A DNA stretch of 64,000 nt from Sulfuricurvum sp. (lineage in GTDB: Bacteria > Campylobacterota > Campylobacteria > Campylobacterales > Sulfurimonadaceae). This document shows, piece after piece, positions 28,717-40,427 of this stretch. Below the pieces are notes generated by a model that was not told the origin of the DNA, searched no databases, and saw only the letters and a list, made by a program, of their open reading frames with translations. Where the stretch lies: positions 310,001-374,000 of the forward strand of contig JAUXYP010000002.1 of assembly GCA_030694265.1 (NCBI GenBank). Direction: 5' to 3'. Both the position numbers and the translations under genes were made by a program. How positions within the stretch are numbered: the first letter of the stretch is position 1; the number at the start of each line of letters is the position of its first letter.

Positions 28717-29760
28717 TTAGTTTTTTTTACTTACTCTTTGACATTCACTGACAAAGTGCTGCGCATGTTTGACAGGAACATCCGGGAGAATCCCATGACC
28801 TAGATTGAAAATGTGACGTTTGCCACCCATAATTTTTTGAATCTCTTCTACAGATGATGTCGTCTCTTCTTTGGAATATAAACGGCATGGTTCCATATTT
28901 CCTTGAAGAACGTAGCGGTCACCGAGTTTTTCTTTTGCAAGAGCCATTGGTGTGCTCCAATCGACGCCAAAAACGTCAAAGTTTCCATAGACATGATCTA
29001 AGAATGCGGGAATCCCTTTTGGAAACATAATAACAGGGATATGCGGGTATTTTTCTTTTAAATACTCGGCGATTTCTACCATATAGCTCCATGAAAATTC
29101 ATCGTACTTTGATGGTTCGATTGCTGCCGCCCAGCTATCAAAAATTTGTACGACATCAATACCGGATTGAATTTGTTTTTCCATGTAAAGCTTGACAACA
29201 TCGGTCACTTTACGAAGGATTTTATGGAGAAGTTCTGGATTGGAATACATCATTTTTTTACAAACATTATATGTTTTTGTCCCATGTCCTTCTATCATGT
29301 AGGTCGCAAGCGTCCACGGTGCTCCTGTAAATCCGATCAATGCTTTGTTATCACTACGTGCATCAAGCTGTGAACGTAAAAGTTTGATGGTATCGTAAAC
29401 GTAGGTAAGTTTTGAAGCGGCTTCATCTCCGCCAATGAGAGCATTTAAATCCTCTTCAGTTTTGACAGGTTTTTCAAAAACAGGCCCTTCGCCATTGACA
29501 AAATCAAGTTTCATACCCATCTCATTGGGAACGACCAAAATGTCACTGAACAAAATGGCAGCGTCAACGCCGACGATATCAAGTGGCTGAATGGTTACTT
29601 CGGCAGCCATTTCGGGAGCATGGCAAAGGTTTAAAAAGTTTCCTGCACGGCGACGTACGGCCATGTACTCAGGTAAATAACGTCCAGCTTGACGCATCAT
29701 CCAGACGGGGGTATATGGGGTCTCTTTGCCAAAACAAGCGTCTACAAAAATTTTACTCAT
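28717..29760 (-). CDS. hemE: Uroporphyrinogen decarboxylase
   Basis: A 347-residue enzyme of usual length that removes four carboxyl groups from uroporphyrinogen III to give coproporphyrinogen III in haem synthesis. The N-terminal [15 protein letters not shown] is the signature with the catalytic Arg, and [15 protein letters not shown] and [10 protein letters not shown] are further family segments. I use the ATG at 29760, which overlaps the upstream membrane protein gene by 8 bp. Confidence 0.96.
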   Translation of the reverse strand: MSKIFVDACFGKETPYTPVWMMRQAGRYLPEYMAVRRRAGNFLNLCHAPEMAAEVTIQPLDIVGVDAAILFSDILVVPNEMGMKLDFVNGEGPVFEKPVKTEEDLNALIGGDEAASKLTYVYDTIKLLRSQLDARSDNKALIGFTGAPWTLATYMIEGHGTKTYNVCKKMMYSNPELLHKILRKVTDVVKLYMEKQIQSGIDVVQIFDSWAAAIEPSKYDEFSWSYMVEIAEYLKEKYPHIPVIMFPKGIPAFLDHVYGNFDVFGVDWSTPMALAKEKLGDRYVLQGNMEPCRLYSKEETTSSVEEIQKIMGGKRHIFNLGHGILPDVPVKHAQHFVSECQRVSKKN

Positions 29761-30277
29761 GATGACCAACTTTACTTAAAAAATAAAGACCAACAGCCAC
29801 TGCCGTGATCGAGAGAGCGAGGTATAAAAGCTCTAGTGCTCCGGTGAAGACAGTATGTCCTACTTTTTGGAAAAAACCGACAACCAAAACCATGACGATA
29901 ACTTTAGAAATTTTATCTTTAAGCTGATCAAGTGAATGAACGGCTAAAAGTTGATTTTCTTTTCCATTTTCATCTTTGGCTGCATCGATATCGGAGATAA
30001 AAAGCTCATATAAACCAAAGGAGAAGATGATCATTACGACACCGATGAGATACAGGTCAACAGCACCGATGATGCCTCCTACGACTTCTTCATGAAAGTG
30101 CAGCGGATGCGCATGAGTAGCATAGGTGTTAACAACATATATCATTGTATTATAAATGTCAAAACTGGCAATAGCAAAGAGTAATACAGCCCCAAGGAGA
30201 CCAAAAATTACGGCTAAGATAATTATAAAGCGTGAACTCCAAAGGCCGTGTTCAAACAATTTTTCAATTAAACCCAT
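29753..30277 (-). CDS. YqhA-family (UPF0114) membrane protein
   Basis: A 174-residue protein starting at the ATG at 30277, with AAGGAG before it. It has four membrane segments: [60 protein letters not shown] and [18 protein letters not shown]. The LFISDID segment after the second helix is typical of this family. Function unknown. A His-rich loop ([11 protein letters not shown]) might bind a metal. It is in an operon between asd and hemE. Confidence 0.8.
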   Translation of the reverse strand: MGLIEKLFEHGLWSSRFIIILAVIFGLLGAVLLFAIASFDIYNTMIYVVNTYATHAHPLHFHEEVVGGIIGAVDLYLIGVVMIIFSFGLYELFISDIDAAKDENGKENQLLAVHSLDQLKDKISKVIVMVLVVGFFQKVGHTVFTGALELLYLALSITAVAVGLYFLSKVGHHE

Positions 30278-30279
30278 AA

Positions 30280-31308
30280 TTATACTCCTTGCATCTCTAC
30301 CCATTTCTGGGCAATTCGTACGGCATTGGTGGCAGCACCTACTCGAAGGTTATCGGCAACAACCCATAGGTGAAGAACATTTTCGCGATAAAGATCGCTG
30401 CGAATACGTCCGACAAAAGTTTCGTTTTGATCCATGCACAAAGATGGCATTGGGTAAAGACTTTCATTGGGTTCATCTAGAACAATAATATTCGGTGACT
30501 TACGCAATAGCTCACGGGCCTCATTGGCATCCACTGCTCCGTCAAATGTTAGGGTGAGTGTTTCTGCGTGACCGCGTAGCGTAGGCACACGTACGCATGT
30601 TGCACTCACTTCAATCTCTTTGTGCATGATTTTTTGGGTTTCATTGACCATTTTGAGCTCTTCTTTTGTGTAACCGGTATCAGTAAAAGAGTCGATTTGG
30701 GGAATAACGTTGAGTGCTATACGGTGAGGGAATTTTTTTGGTTCTGCATCATCAAGTGTAAATGCGAAGAATGCCTGCATTTGTTCAACGAGTTCTTCCA
30801 TGGCAGATTTTCCGGCACCCGAGGTTGCTTGATAGGTACTAACATCGATACGTACGAGATCGTAGGCAGTATCGAGCGGTTTGAGTGCTTGTACCATTTG
30901 AATAGTCGAGCAGTTAGGGTTTGCAATAATCCCACGATTACGCCATTGTGCGATATCTTCAGGATTTACTTCAGGAACAACCAATGGAACATCGTCGTAC
31001 ATTCGAAAGTGACTGGTATTATCAATAACAACAGCACCTGCTTCTGCAGCATAAGGAGCAAATTCGGCAGATATACTTCCACCAGCACTAAAAAGGGCAA
31101 TATCAATTTTTTCTTCAGCAAATACAGTTGATGTGAGCTCTTGAATAACGATTTCTTGGTCGTTGAAACTAACCGTATTTCCTGCACTTCGTGCACTTGC
31201 AAGGGGAATGAGTTTGGCAAGAGGGAAATCGATTTCTTCAAGTACACGTAAAATCTCTTCACCTACGGCACCGGTCGCACCGACAATAGCAACATTATAA
31301 AGTTTCAT
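30280..31308 (-). CDS. asd: Aspartate-semialdehyde dehydrogenase
   Basis: A 342-residue enzyme making aspartate-4-semialdehyde for Lys, Thr, Met and diaminopimelate synthesis. The ATG at 31308 has AGGAA before it; the longer frame from 31380 overlaps flgR. NADP-binding VAIVGATGAVGEEIL opens the protein. The active-site Cys is in NPNCSTIQM and the general-base His is in LRGHAETL. It follows flgR, as in Campylobacter. Confidence 0.96.
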   Translation of the reverse strand: MKLYNVAIVGATGAVGEEILRVLEEIDFPLAKLIPLASARSAGNTVSFNDQEIVIQELTSTVFAEEKIDIALFSAGGSISAEFAPYAAEAGAVVIDNTSHFRMYDDVPLVVPEVNPEDIAQWRNRGIIANPNCSTIQMVQALKPLDTAYDLVRIDVSTYQATSGAGKSAMEELVEQMQAFFAFTLDDAEPKKFPHRIALNVIPQIDSFTDTGYTKEELKMVNETQKIMHKEIEVSATCVRVPTLRGHAETLTLTFDGAVDANEARELLRKSPNIIVLDEPNESLYPMPSLCMDQNETFVGRIRSDLYRENVLHLWVVADNLRVGAATNAVRIAQKWVEMQGV

Positions 31309-31366
31309 GAAAAATTCCTCAGGGTTAATGGAAATGCGATTATATCCAATGGGGACTTTGAACTGT

Positions 31367-32521
31367 TTAAACTCTTCCAAACCCTCTGGCTTCTAAGAAT
31401 AGATCGTCTACACCAATAATATCTGTATCGCTTAAAATAGCGGAACGCTCAACAACGGAGATAAGTTCTCGAATGTTGCCGGGCCATGTATACAGTTCTA
31501 AAGCTTCTATCGCATTGATATCGAACACTTTGGAAGAAAATCCGTACTGGCTGCAGTTTTGGTGCAATATGGCGGTTGCAATGGGGATAATTTCCGTACG
31601 TCTTTCCCGTAATGGAGGGATACTCAGTGGAATGGTATTGAGCCTATAATAAAGATCTTCTCTAAATTTTCCATCCGTAATATTTTGTTGTAAATTGGCA
31701 TTGGTAGCCGTGATAATACGAACATCAATCTTAGTACTTTTTGAAGAACCAAGACGTCGGATTTCACGCTCTTGCAGAACACGTAAGAGTTTGGCTTGGA
31801 GGGAATAGGGCATTTCTGCGATTTCATCCAAGAAAAGTGTTCCGCCATTGGCGAGTTCAAATTGACCAATTTTACCCTCTGTAGCATCCGTAAATGACCC
31901 TTTTTCAAATCCAAAAAGTTCACTTTCTATCAAATTTTCAGGAATAGCAGCCATATTAATAGCGATAAAGGGTTTGTCATTGCGAAGCGACTTTTCATGT
32001 ACATGGCAGGCAAAAACTTCCTTACCAACGCCACTTTCCCCTAACAGCATGATATTGGCATCGGTTTTGGCTGCTTTATCAATGTAGGTAAGTAGTTTTT
32101 CCAAGGCGGGAGAAGTACCTAGAAAGCTACTTGTTTTGAGTGTGCATTTAGGAGTATTTTTTTTAACTTTTTGCTGTACATTGGCACTACGTTGTATCGC
32201 GGCAATCAGCGTTTCAATTTCAAAAGGTTTGAGTAAAAAATCTTTGACCCCAAGTTGTATGGATTCAATTGCGCGTGTCAGAGTGGCATTCCCTGTTATA
32301 AAGATAACTTCAAATCTTCCATTCAAGCTTTTAACAAATTCAATACCATCCATTCCGGGCATATTGATATCACTGATGATTAGGTCAAAGGTATCATCAA
32401 GTTTTTTGAGAGCATCTTTAGGGCTTTTAAAAGTGTGAACGTCGTATTCGCTGTAGTCACTCATAGCAATTTCAAGTGATTTACGCATATTGATATCATC
32501 TTCGACTATCGCAATTTTCAT
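31367..32521 (-). CDS. flgR: Sigma-54-dependent response regulator FlgR (no DNA-binding domain)
   Basis: A 384-residue protein: receiver domain (residues 1-115, IVEDD, phospho-Asp in LIISDINMPGMDG, Lys in FLLKPF) and AAA+ sigma-54 domain (GESGVGKEVFA Walker A, ESELFGFEKGSFTDA GAFTGA-type loop, GGTLFLDEIAEM Walker B). It ends right after WPGNIRELISVVERSAILS, so the C-terminal Fis-type helix-turn-helix is absent, as in the FlgR of Helicobacter pylori. With the kinase FlgS it turns on RpoN-dependent flagellar genes. AAGGG before the ATG at 32521 supports this start. The flgP-flgQ-flgR order also matches Campylobacter. Confidence 0.88.
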   Translation of the reverse strand: MKIAIVEDDINMRKSLEIAMSDYSEYDVHTFKSPKDALKKLDDTFDLIISDINMPGMDGIEFVKSLNGRFEVIFITGNATLTRAIESIQLGVKDFLLKPFEIETLIAAIQRSANVQQKVKKNTPKCTLKTSSFLGTSPALEKLLTYIDKAAKTDANIMLLGESGVGKEVFACHVHEKSLRNDKPFIAINMAAIPENLIESELFGFEKGSFTDATEGKIGQFELANGGTLFLDEIAEMPYSLQAKLLRVLQEREIRRLGSSKSTKIDVRIITATNANLQQNITDGKFREDLYYRLNTIPLSIPPLRERRTEIIPIATAILHQNCSQYGFSSKVFDINAIEALELYTWPGNIRELISVVERSAILSDTDIIGVDDLFLEARGFGRV

Positions 32522-32534
32522 TCGCACCCTTGAG

Positions 32535-32939
32535 CTATTTTAATAGCGAAATTGTAACAGAATCATCATTAAAATCGACAACATAACACCGAGTAGGAAG
32601 AGTCATGGAATCGCTTGATACATGTCCAGAATTAGAAATATTTTGGTGACTTTGAAGTTTGATAGTTTGTTGTGTTGCAAATTCAATAAATTCATCCTCA
32701 TTGCTATTGATAAGGGCTTGAAGTGTTTGGGAAGGTTTACGTGGAAGAACTAAGCTCTCTTGTTTTATTCCAAGACAAGGGGTCATGGATTTAGAAACAC
32801 TTACTCGATCGGAAATTAATGTTGAGTTTTGAGTTATAAGACGGTATCCAATCAGATATTCATCGCCCATAAGGGCAGATGTACTGATTACTGCGAAAAC
32901 TGTGAGTAAGAAAGGACGATTTCGAGTTCCACTTCGCAT
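32535..32939 (-). CDS. flgQ: Flagellar motility protein FlgQ-like
   Basis: A 134-residue protein with an N-terminal export signal (RNRPFLLTVFAVISTSALMG) and no other clear motif. I call it FlgQ from its position between flgP and flgR, its size and the signal peptide. In Campylobacter FlgQ is needed for stability of FlgP and for motility. The start overlaps flgP by 52 bp in another frame. Confidence 0.65.
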   Translation of the reverse strand: MRSGTRNRPFLLTVFAVISTSALMGDEYLIGYRLITQNSTLISDRVSVSKSMTPCLGIKQESLVLPRKPSQTLQALINSNEDEFIEFATQQTIKLQSHQNISNSGHVSSDSMTLPTRCYVVDFNDDSVTISLLK

Positions 32940-33343
32940 AAACCATCTTTGAATGTTGTATCCATGACATTGGCACCGCGTACCATCGCGTCAACAGAGG
33001 TACGTACTATTGAGCGCTGTAGCATCATGTTTTTGATTGAATCTTGTCCTTCTATGTGGACACCTTTGATTCTCTCAGCAATCTGACGGTAGCCATCAGC
33101 GAGAGCTGCACGTTTAGCAAGCGCATAGGCCTGTGCAGGTGATGCAGTAACCGTTGGAGCAACGCCCTGGCCAAAGACAGTGATGACAAGCTGATGTGAA
33201 GAATCAAGGGCAGGCTCAACACAGTTGCCTTCCGTGCCACTGTAAACACATCGGACTTTTCCTCCTGATGTATCAGGGCTTAAAATCCCTGCTTGTAGAG
33301 TAGATATACTTAAAAGCAAGGCAAGAGCTGCTGAGTACTTCAT
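32888..33343 (-). CDS. flgP: LPP20-family flagellar basal-disk protein FlgP-like
   Basis: A 151-residue exported protein with the signal MKYSAALALLLSISTLQAG. The LPP20-type segment is AKRAALADGYRQIAERIKGV followed by SIVRTSVDAMVRGANVMD and CEVELEIVL. In Campylobacter FlgP forms concentric disks at the base of the flagellar motor. No lipobox cysteine is seen right after the signal. It sits downstream of gyrA on the same strand, matching the Campylobacter gene order. Confidence 0.75.
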   Translation of the reverse strand: MKYSAALALLLSISTLQAGILSPDTSGGKVRCVYSGTEGNCVEPALDSSHQLVITVFGQGVAPTVTASPAQAYALAKRAALADGYRQIAERIKGVHIEGQDSIKNMMLQRSIVRTSVDAMVRGANVMDTTFKDGLCEVELEIVLSYSQFSQ

Positions 33344-33392
33344 GGTTAATTTCCTTCAATAGGCTAAAATAGTATCTAACCTAAAGCAAGTA

Positions 33393-35885
33393 CTATTCCA
33401 GATTTAACGTTCCTTCGTTTTCTTCTGTAATTTCACCCTCTTCATCTTCTTCAGCTTCTGTTTTTGGACATCGTGAAATACTCTTAACGTCATCCCCTTT
33501 GATGATATAGACACCGCTGGTATTACGTCCGGATTTTGCAATGGTTTGCATATCAACGCGGATCATCTTGCCCGCTTTTGTAAGTGCCATCATGTCCATG
33601 GTTTCATCGACCATGAGACATCCTACAACCGTTGTTCCTGTTTTTGCATTGAGCTTCATTGCGATTACGCCGGAGCCTGCACGGTTGGTAAGACGGTATT
33701 CTTCTGCTGTTGTACGCTTACCAATCCCTTTTTCACTCACCATCAAGATTTCTTGCTCATCATTTTTAATGATGTTGGCATCAACGACAACGTCACCTTC
33801 GACTTTGAATTTGATACCGCGAACACCGCGAGTACTTCGACCTTGGTCACGGGTTTTTTCGATTTCGAATTTGATACACTGGGCAAATTTAGTAACAATA
33901 AAGAGGTATTTTGTCTCTTCATTGGCAATGTGTGCTGTAATCAATGCATCATCATCATCAAGTACAATTGCTCGTACTCCATTACTGCGTACATTCGAGA
34001 ATTCACTCAAGGCTGTTCGTTTAACGATACCATTTTGAGTAAAGAATACGAGTGATTTATTGTCATCAAAGTCAGTCGTAGGAATGATGGATCGGATTTT
34101 TTCATCGGCCTCGAGATTAATGAGGTTAACAACTGCCTTCCCTTTGGCCGTACGTGAGCCCTCAGGGATCTTGTACACTTTCAGCCAGTGTAGCTGCCCG
34201 CGATCAGTGACAAACATCAACGTATCATGGGTATTACAGGTATAGAATTTTTCAATGAAGTCATCATCATAAGTGGTAACGGCAACTTTGCCTTTTCCAC
34301 CACGACGTTGTTTTTCATACGATGCGAGTGGAACACGTTTGATATAACCGCGGTGACTGATGGTTACAACCATTGGCTCATTGGGGATCAAATCTTCGAT
34401 GTTGATGTCGTCGTAATTGTCTTCGATATCCGTAACACGTGGGATATTGAATTGTTCTACCAGTTCGATGAACTCATCTTTGATAATGCCTTTGAGTACT
34501 TCTTCACTGCGAAGAATAGACTCTAAATATTCAACATGGGCCAAAATCTCTTTAAGCTCATTTTCGATTTTGTCACGCTCAAGACCGGTAAGGCGCTGAA
34601 GGCGCATGTCCAAGATGGCCTGTGCTTGAATAGGAGAAAATCCAAATTCGCTTATAAGTCCTTCTTTGGCACTTTCTCCATCTTTACTTGCACGGATGAG
34701 TTTGATGATCGCTTCGATATGATCGAGTGCTTTTTTCAAACCTTCCAAAATATGGGCACGTGCTTTTGCTTTTTCAAGATCAAAAATAGTACGACGGATG
34801 ATAACGGTTTTGCGGTGATTGATAAAATGACCCAACATCTCTAATAGAGTAAAAATACGAGGCTCTTGGTTGAAGACCGAGAGCATAATAATCCCGAAGG
34901 TTGTTTCCATATTCGTCGATTTATAAAGGTTATTAAGGACGATTTCGCTCATTGCATCACGTTTTAGTTCAATAACAACACGGATACCTTCACGATCAGA
35001 TTCATCACGTATTTCGCTGATGCCTTCTAGAAATTTGTCTTTGACTAAATCGGCAATGGTTTCGATAAGACGTGCTTTATTTACTTGGTACGGAAGCTCA
35101 TCGATAACGATAACGTCTTTGTTTGCTTTTTTCTCGATGTGTGTTTTAGCACGAACACGGATACGGCCTCTGCCTGTTTCGTATGCGTCTAAAATACCCT
35201 TTTTACCATAAATAGTTCCACCTGTTGGAAAATCAGGAGCTTTGATGAACTGCATGATTTCAATGAGAGAGGCATCAGGGTTATCCATAAGATGTACCAG
35301 TGCGCTGAGAACTTCATTAGGATTATGAGGAGGGATGTTTGTTGCCATACCGACAGCAATACCGCTTGAACCATTAATAAGGAGATTGGGAACACGTGTA
35401 GGGAGGACGACAGGTTCTTGTGTGGTACCATCATAGTTATCGACCATGTTGACCGTGTCTTTTTCAAGATCTTTGAGCAACTCTCCTGCATAACGGGTCA
35501 TACGCGCTTCCGTATAACGCATTGCTGCCGCGTTGTCTCCATCCACGGAACCAAAGTTTCCTTGACCGTCAACCAGCGGTACGCGCATGGCGAATGGTTG
35601 TGCCATACGAACCAATGCATCATAAACGGACGTGTCACCGTGCGGGTGATACTGTCCAATGACATCCCCGATGATACGAGCTGATTTTTTGTATTTTGCA
35701 CCCGCAGATAAATTAAGCTTATCCATCGCGTAAAGAATACGACGGTGAACCGGCTTAAGTCCATCGCGTACATCTGGAAGTGCTCGTCCAATGATAACGC
35801 TCATGGAATAGTCAAGATAACTGCTCTTGAGTGTGTCTTCTATATTAATATCGTGAATTTCGCTGTTGTCTAGCAGATCGTTCAT
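33393..35885 (-). CDS. gyrA: DNA gyrase subunit A
   Basis: An 830-residue type II topoisomerase subunit that cuts and rejoins DNA. The N terminus has [33 protein letters not shown]. The quinolone-resistance region reads [19 protein letters not shown], with Thr and Asp at the key positions as in quinolone-sensitive Campylobacter. The catalytic Tyr is in [10 protein letters not shown]. Six-bladed C-terminal repeats follow, with a GyrA box-like QRRGGKGK. The acidic tail ends in [12 protein letters not shown]. Confidence 0.97.
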   Translation of the reverse strand: MNDLLDNSEIHDINIEDTLKSSYLDYSMSVIIGRALPDVRDGLKPVHRRILYAMDKLNLSAGAKYKKSARIIGDVIGQYHPHGDTSVYDALVRMAQPFAMRVPLVDGQGNFGSVDGDNAAAMRYTEARMTRYAGELLKDLEKDTVNMVDNYDGTTQEPVVLPTRVPNLLINGSSGIAVGMATNIPPHNPNEVLSALVHLMDNPDASLIEIMQFIKAPDFPTGGTIYGKKGILDAYETGRGRIRVRAKTHIEKKANKDVIVIDELPYQVNKARLIETIADLVKDKFLEGISEIRDESDREGIRVVIELKRDAMSEIVLNNLYKSTNMETTFGIIMLSVFNQEPRIFTLLEMLGHFINHRKTVIIRRTIFDLEKAKARAHILEGLKKALDHIEAIIKLIRASKDGESAKEGLISEFGFSPIQAQAILDMRLQRLTGLERDKIENELKEILAHVEYLESILRSEEVLKGIIKDEFIELVEQFNIPRVTDIEDNYDDINIEDLIPNEPMVVTISHRGYIKRVPLASYEKQRRGGKGKVAVTTYDDDFIEKFYTCNTHDTLMFVTDRGQLHWLKVYKIPEGSRTAKGKAVVNLINLEADEKIRSIIPTTDFDDNKSLVFFTQNGIVKRTALSEFSNVRSNGVRAIVLDDDDALITAHIANEETKYLFIVTKFAQCIKFEIEKTRDQGRSTRGVRGIKFKVEGDVVVDANIIKNDEQEILMVSEKGIGKRTTAEEYRLTNRAGSGVIAMKLNAKTGTTVVGCLMVDETMDMMALTKAGKMIRVDMQTIAKSGRNTSGVYIIKGDDVKSISRCPKTEAEEDEEGEITEENEGTLNLE

Positions 35886-35966
35886 GCAGTCCCCGAAAAG
35901 TGAAGATTAAGTCGCCGATTATAACCCAATGAGGCTTAAGTGATGATTTGAAATGAAAAATGGCAG

Positions 35967-35989
35967 TGATTAAATTTTAATCATATAAT
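35967..35989 (+). promoter_or_regulatory. 17 bp dyad abutting a -10 box, upstream of amt
   Basis: TGATTAAATTTTAATCA (35967-35983) is an 8+1+8 perfect dyad that directly precedes TATAAT (35984-35989). A 17-mer of the same arms lies before the second amt gene (37744-37760). In this place a bound regulator would cover the promoter spacer, fitting a repressor of ammonium transport genes. The regulator is not known. Confidence 0.5.
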
Positions 35990-36058
35990 TGTAACAAATC
36001 GGTTTATTGCTCCTGTAGAATGATGGCTGAGTTTTATAACACACTTAAAGGAGTAGAG

Positions 36059-37736
<1,678 letters not shown>

Positions 37737-37743
37737 CCCTAAT

Positions 37744-37769
37744 TGATTAAAATTTAATCAGTTTTTTTT
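37744..37769 (+). terminator. Hairpin with T run after glnB, same arms as the dyad upstream of amt
   Basis: TGATTAAA-A-TTTAATCA followed by GTTTTTTTTC. As RNA it is a weak AU-only hairpin with eight U, so it can act as a terminator. The arms are the same as in the dyad at 35967-35983, so it may instead, or also, be an operator for the second amt gene. Confidence 0.55.
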
Positions 37770-37796
37770 CCAAATTCTTTAATTTGGAGCTATAAT
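37770..37796 (+). promoter_or_regulatory. Promoter region of the second amt gene
   Basis: TATAAT at 37791-37796, 33 bp before the start codon. The inverted repeat CCAAATT-CTTT-AATTTGG (37770-37787) covers the spacer just upstream and may be a second operator. Confidence 0.5.
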
Positions 37797-37829
37797 GCAC
37801 ACCTTTATCTCAAATTAAAGGTGATGCTT

Positions 37830-39008
37830 ATGGATACTGCCTACGTTATCGACACCCTCTTTACCCTTTTCTCTATTACGCTGATTATTTTAATGGTTCC
37901 AGGCTTTGCAATGCTAGAAGCAGGACTAGTGCGAACAAAAAATGTTTCGAGCGTATTGACCGTAAATGTGATGATTTATGCGGTAGCTTCCATGGCATTT
38001 ATTTTGGTGGGATATACACTTGCTTTTGGTGAATTACAAAGTGTAACAATGAGTAAATGGGCATTTTTTATGTTTCAGATGGCGTTTGTCGGTAAAGCGA
38101 TCAACATTATGAGCGGTGGTGTCGGTGAGCGGGCAAAGCTTTTTCCTCTTACTATTTTTACGATTATCATGGGAGCATTTATTTATCCGACAGCGGTCAA
38201 TATCAGCTGGGGAAGCGATTGGTTAAAAGGTACCTTGTTTGATTTGAATATGGTAGATTTAGCGGGCTCTACCGTCATTCACTCTACGGGTGGATGGGCA
38301 TTACTCGCAGCAATCATTATTATTGGATCACGTAAAGGGCGATATGTGCACAATCAAATGAGGGTTATTCCTGCCTCGAATATTCCTTTGGTTGTTTTGG
38401 GCGCAATGCTGTTGTGGATTGGATGGTTTGGTTTTAACGGTGGATCTGTTGGCGGTATTTCGACCAAAGAATTGGCGGACAGTGTGGCATTGACGATATT
38501 TAATACGAACATTGCAGGTTTAGCTGGAGCAATTTCCGCAGGAATTTTGATTTATGTCCGTTATAAACTTTTTGATATTACGATGATTCTCAATGGGGCT
38601 CTTGGCGGATTGGTCGCGGTAACGGCAGGGGCGCATTTATTTAGTATGTATGATGCCCTTGCAATAGGATTTATTGGCGGTATTTTGGTCGTGGTTGCCA
38701 TTCCACTCTTTGACAAAGTTCGTATTGATGATCCTGTTGGTGCCCTTTCGGTTCATTTGGTGAACGGCATTTGGGGAACATTGGCGGTAGGGATTTTTGC
38801 GGCTGACAGTGCGAAAAATATCACTTTTTTGAATCAACTTAAAGGTGTTGCAGAAATTGCAGTTTTTGTTTTTACGGTTTCATTTGCGATTATCTATTTT
38901 ATTAATAAAGTGTTTCCATTTAGAGCAACGGATGAGGAGCAGCAGCAAGGGCTTGACGTCAGTGAATGCGGACTTGAAGCCTACCCTGAGTTTAAAAGGG
39001 CTATTTAG
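37830..39008 (+). CDS. amt: Second ammonium transporter, without signal peptide
   Basis: A 392-residue Amt protein. Three in-frame starts lie close together (GTG 37821, ATG 37824, ATG 37830); AAAGG is best spaced for 37830. It begins directly with the first membrane helix (IDTLFTLFSITLIILMVPGFAMLEAGLVR) and lacks the cleavable signal of the first Amt. Pore residues are in AGSTVIHSTGGW and SVHLVNGIWGTLAVG. The C-terminal tail is short. It differs clearly from the first Amt, so it is not a recent duplication. Confidence 0.92.
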   Translation: MDTAYVIDTLFTLFSITLIILMVPGFAMLEAGLVRTKNVSSVLTVNVMIYAVASMAFILVGYTLAFGELQSVTMSKWAFFMFQMAFVGKAINIMSGGVGERAKLFPLTIFTIIMGAFIYPTAVNISWGSDWLKGTLFDLNMVDLAGSTVIHSTGGWALLAAIIIIGSRKGRYVHNQMRVIPASNIPLVVLGAMLLWIGWFGFNGGSVGGISTKELADSVALTIFNTNIAGLAGAISAGILIYVRYKLFDITMILNGALGGLVAVTAGAHLFSMYDALAIGFIGGILVVVAIPLFDKVRIDDPVGALSVHLVNGIWGTLAVGIFAADSAKNITFLNQLKGVAEIAVFVFTVSFAIIYFINKVFPFRATDEEQQQGLDVSECGLEAYPEFKRAI

Positions 39009-39053
39009 CAATCTCACGATATAATTTTCTGAAGTTTTAGTAAAAGGGAAATT

Positions 39054-40424
39054 ATGAGCATTTATCGAGAGTACGACATCCGAGGTATTTTTGAAAAAGA
39101 GCTCAACGAAGCAACGATCACTCGATTGGGTGAAGCGTTGGCAGAGGAGATGAAGCCCTTTGGCAATGTTGTTGCAGTCGGATACGATGCGCGAAGTCAC
39201 TCTCCTATTTTATTTGAATATTTGACTGCGGGTTTGAATGCCGGCGGTATGACCGTACTGGGGATGGGGATGGTGCTTACTCCTGTCAACTATTTTTGCA
39301 ACTATCAAACTTTCGATGGTATTACCCCCTGCGCCTCTGTTATGATAACGGGGTCTCACAATCCTAGTGAATACAACGGTTTTAAAATAACCATCAACAA
39401 AACCCCTTTCTTCGGTGAATCCATCTATGCCATCGGTCGTAAAATTGATGCGATGCCCTTTCCAAAAAAATGTGAACGTAATGTGATTGAAATAGACGCT
39501 TTGAGCCGTTATAAAGAATATATGATTAGTGCCTTTTCCCATTTAAAAGGGATGAAAGAACGTATTGTATACGACTGTGGAAACGGGGTTGCAGGACTCG
39601 CAATTGAGGAAATTTTTAACAAGCTTGAGCTTAATGCAAAAGGGATCTATATCGATCCTGATGGCACTTTCCCAAACCATCACCCTGATCCTAGCGAAGA
39701 GCATAACCTTGAAGATATCAAAAAACTCTTAGAAAAAGAGGGAGATATTGCCTTTGCCTACGATGGAGATGCGGATCGTATTGCAGTCTTGACCCATAAG
39801 AACAATATTAAAGGGGACATTATGGCCCTTTTGTACGCATTGAAAATGGATAAACCGACGGTTATCGGTGAGGTGAAATGTTCGCAAGTGATGTATGATA
39901 CTCTACGCGAGCGCGGTGCAACTGCCGTAATGTACAAAACAGGGCATTCTAATCTAAAAGTCAAGATGAAAGAGCTTGGGGCAGATTTAGCGTGTGAAGT
40001 GAGCGGGCACGTCTTTTTCGCTGATCGCTATTTTGGATATGACGATGCAATCTATGCCACGTTGCGCATGTTAGAACTGATTTACCAAGGTGTTGATCTT
40101 GATGCCGAGATTGCGAAATTGCCACAAGTATTTTCAACGGAAGAGATTAAAGTGGCAACCACTGAGAGCGAAAAGTTTGTATTAATTGATAAGCTCAAAG
40201 AGTTACTTAAAAATCCGCCGGCGGATTTTCCTGCCATTCGCGAGATTATTCAAGTTGACGGTGTCCGTGTGATTTTTGATAAGGGGTGGGGTTTGGTGCG
40301 TGCGAGTAATACGACTCCGGTACTAGTTACCCGCTTTGAATCAACGGATCAAAATGAGGCTTTTCGGTATGAAGAAGCCCTCAATGCCCTCATCGTAGAA
40401 GCACAAAATCAACTTAAGGTCTAA
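39054..40424 (+). CDS. Phosphomannomutase/phosphoglucomutase
   Basis: A 456-residue alpha-D-phosphohexomutase. YREYDIRGIF starts the protein. The phosphoserine loop is MITGSHNPSEYNGFK, the metal-binding loop AYDGDADRIAV, the sugar-binding loop CEVSGHVFF, and the phosphate-binding loop RASNTTPVLVTRFE. It interconverts hexose 1- and 6-phosphates for surface polysaccharide and rhamnose synthesis. ManB/AlgC/Pgm cannot be separated by eye. The next gene, pyrC, starts 4 bp later. Confidence 0.92.
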   Translation: MSIYREYDIRGIFEKELNEATITRLGEALAEEMKPFGNVVAVGYDARSHSPILFEYLTAGLNAGGMTVLGMGMVLTPVNYFCNYQTFDGITPCASVMITGSHNPSEYNGFKITINKTPFFGESIYAIGRKIDAMPFPKKCERNVIEIDALSRYKEYMISAFSHLKGMKERIVYDCGNGVAGLAIEEIFNKLELNAKGIYIDPDGTFPNHHPDPSEEHNLEDIKKLLEKEGDIAFAYDGDADRIAVLTHKNNIKGDIMALLYALKMDKPTVIGEVKCSQVMYDTLRERGATAVMYKTGHSNLKVKMKELGADLACEVSGHVFFADRYFGYDDAIYATLRMLELIYQGVDLDAEIAKLPQVFSTEEIKVATTESEKFVLIDKLKELLKNPPADFPAIREIIQVDGVRVIFDKGWGLVRASNTTPVLVTRFESTDQNEAFRYEEALNALIVEAQNQLKV

Positions 40425-40427
40425 TCC

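Noticed and set aside
33541-35791. Several long frames on both strands within gyrA
   Set aside because: Shadows of the gyrA coding sequence with no start signals of their own.
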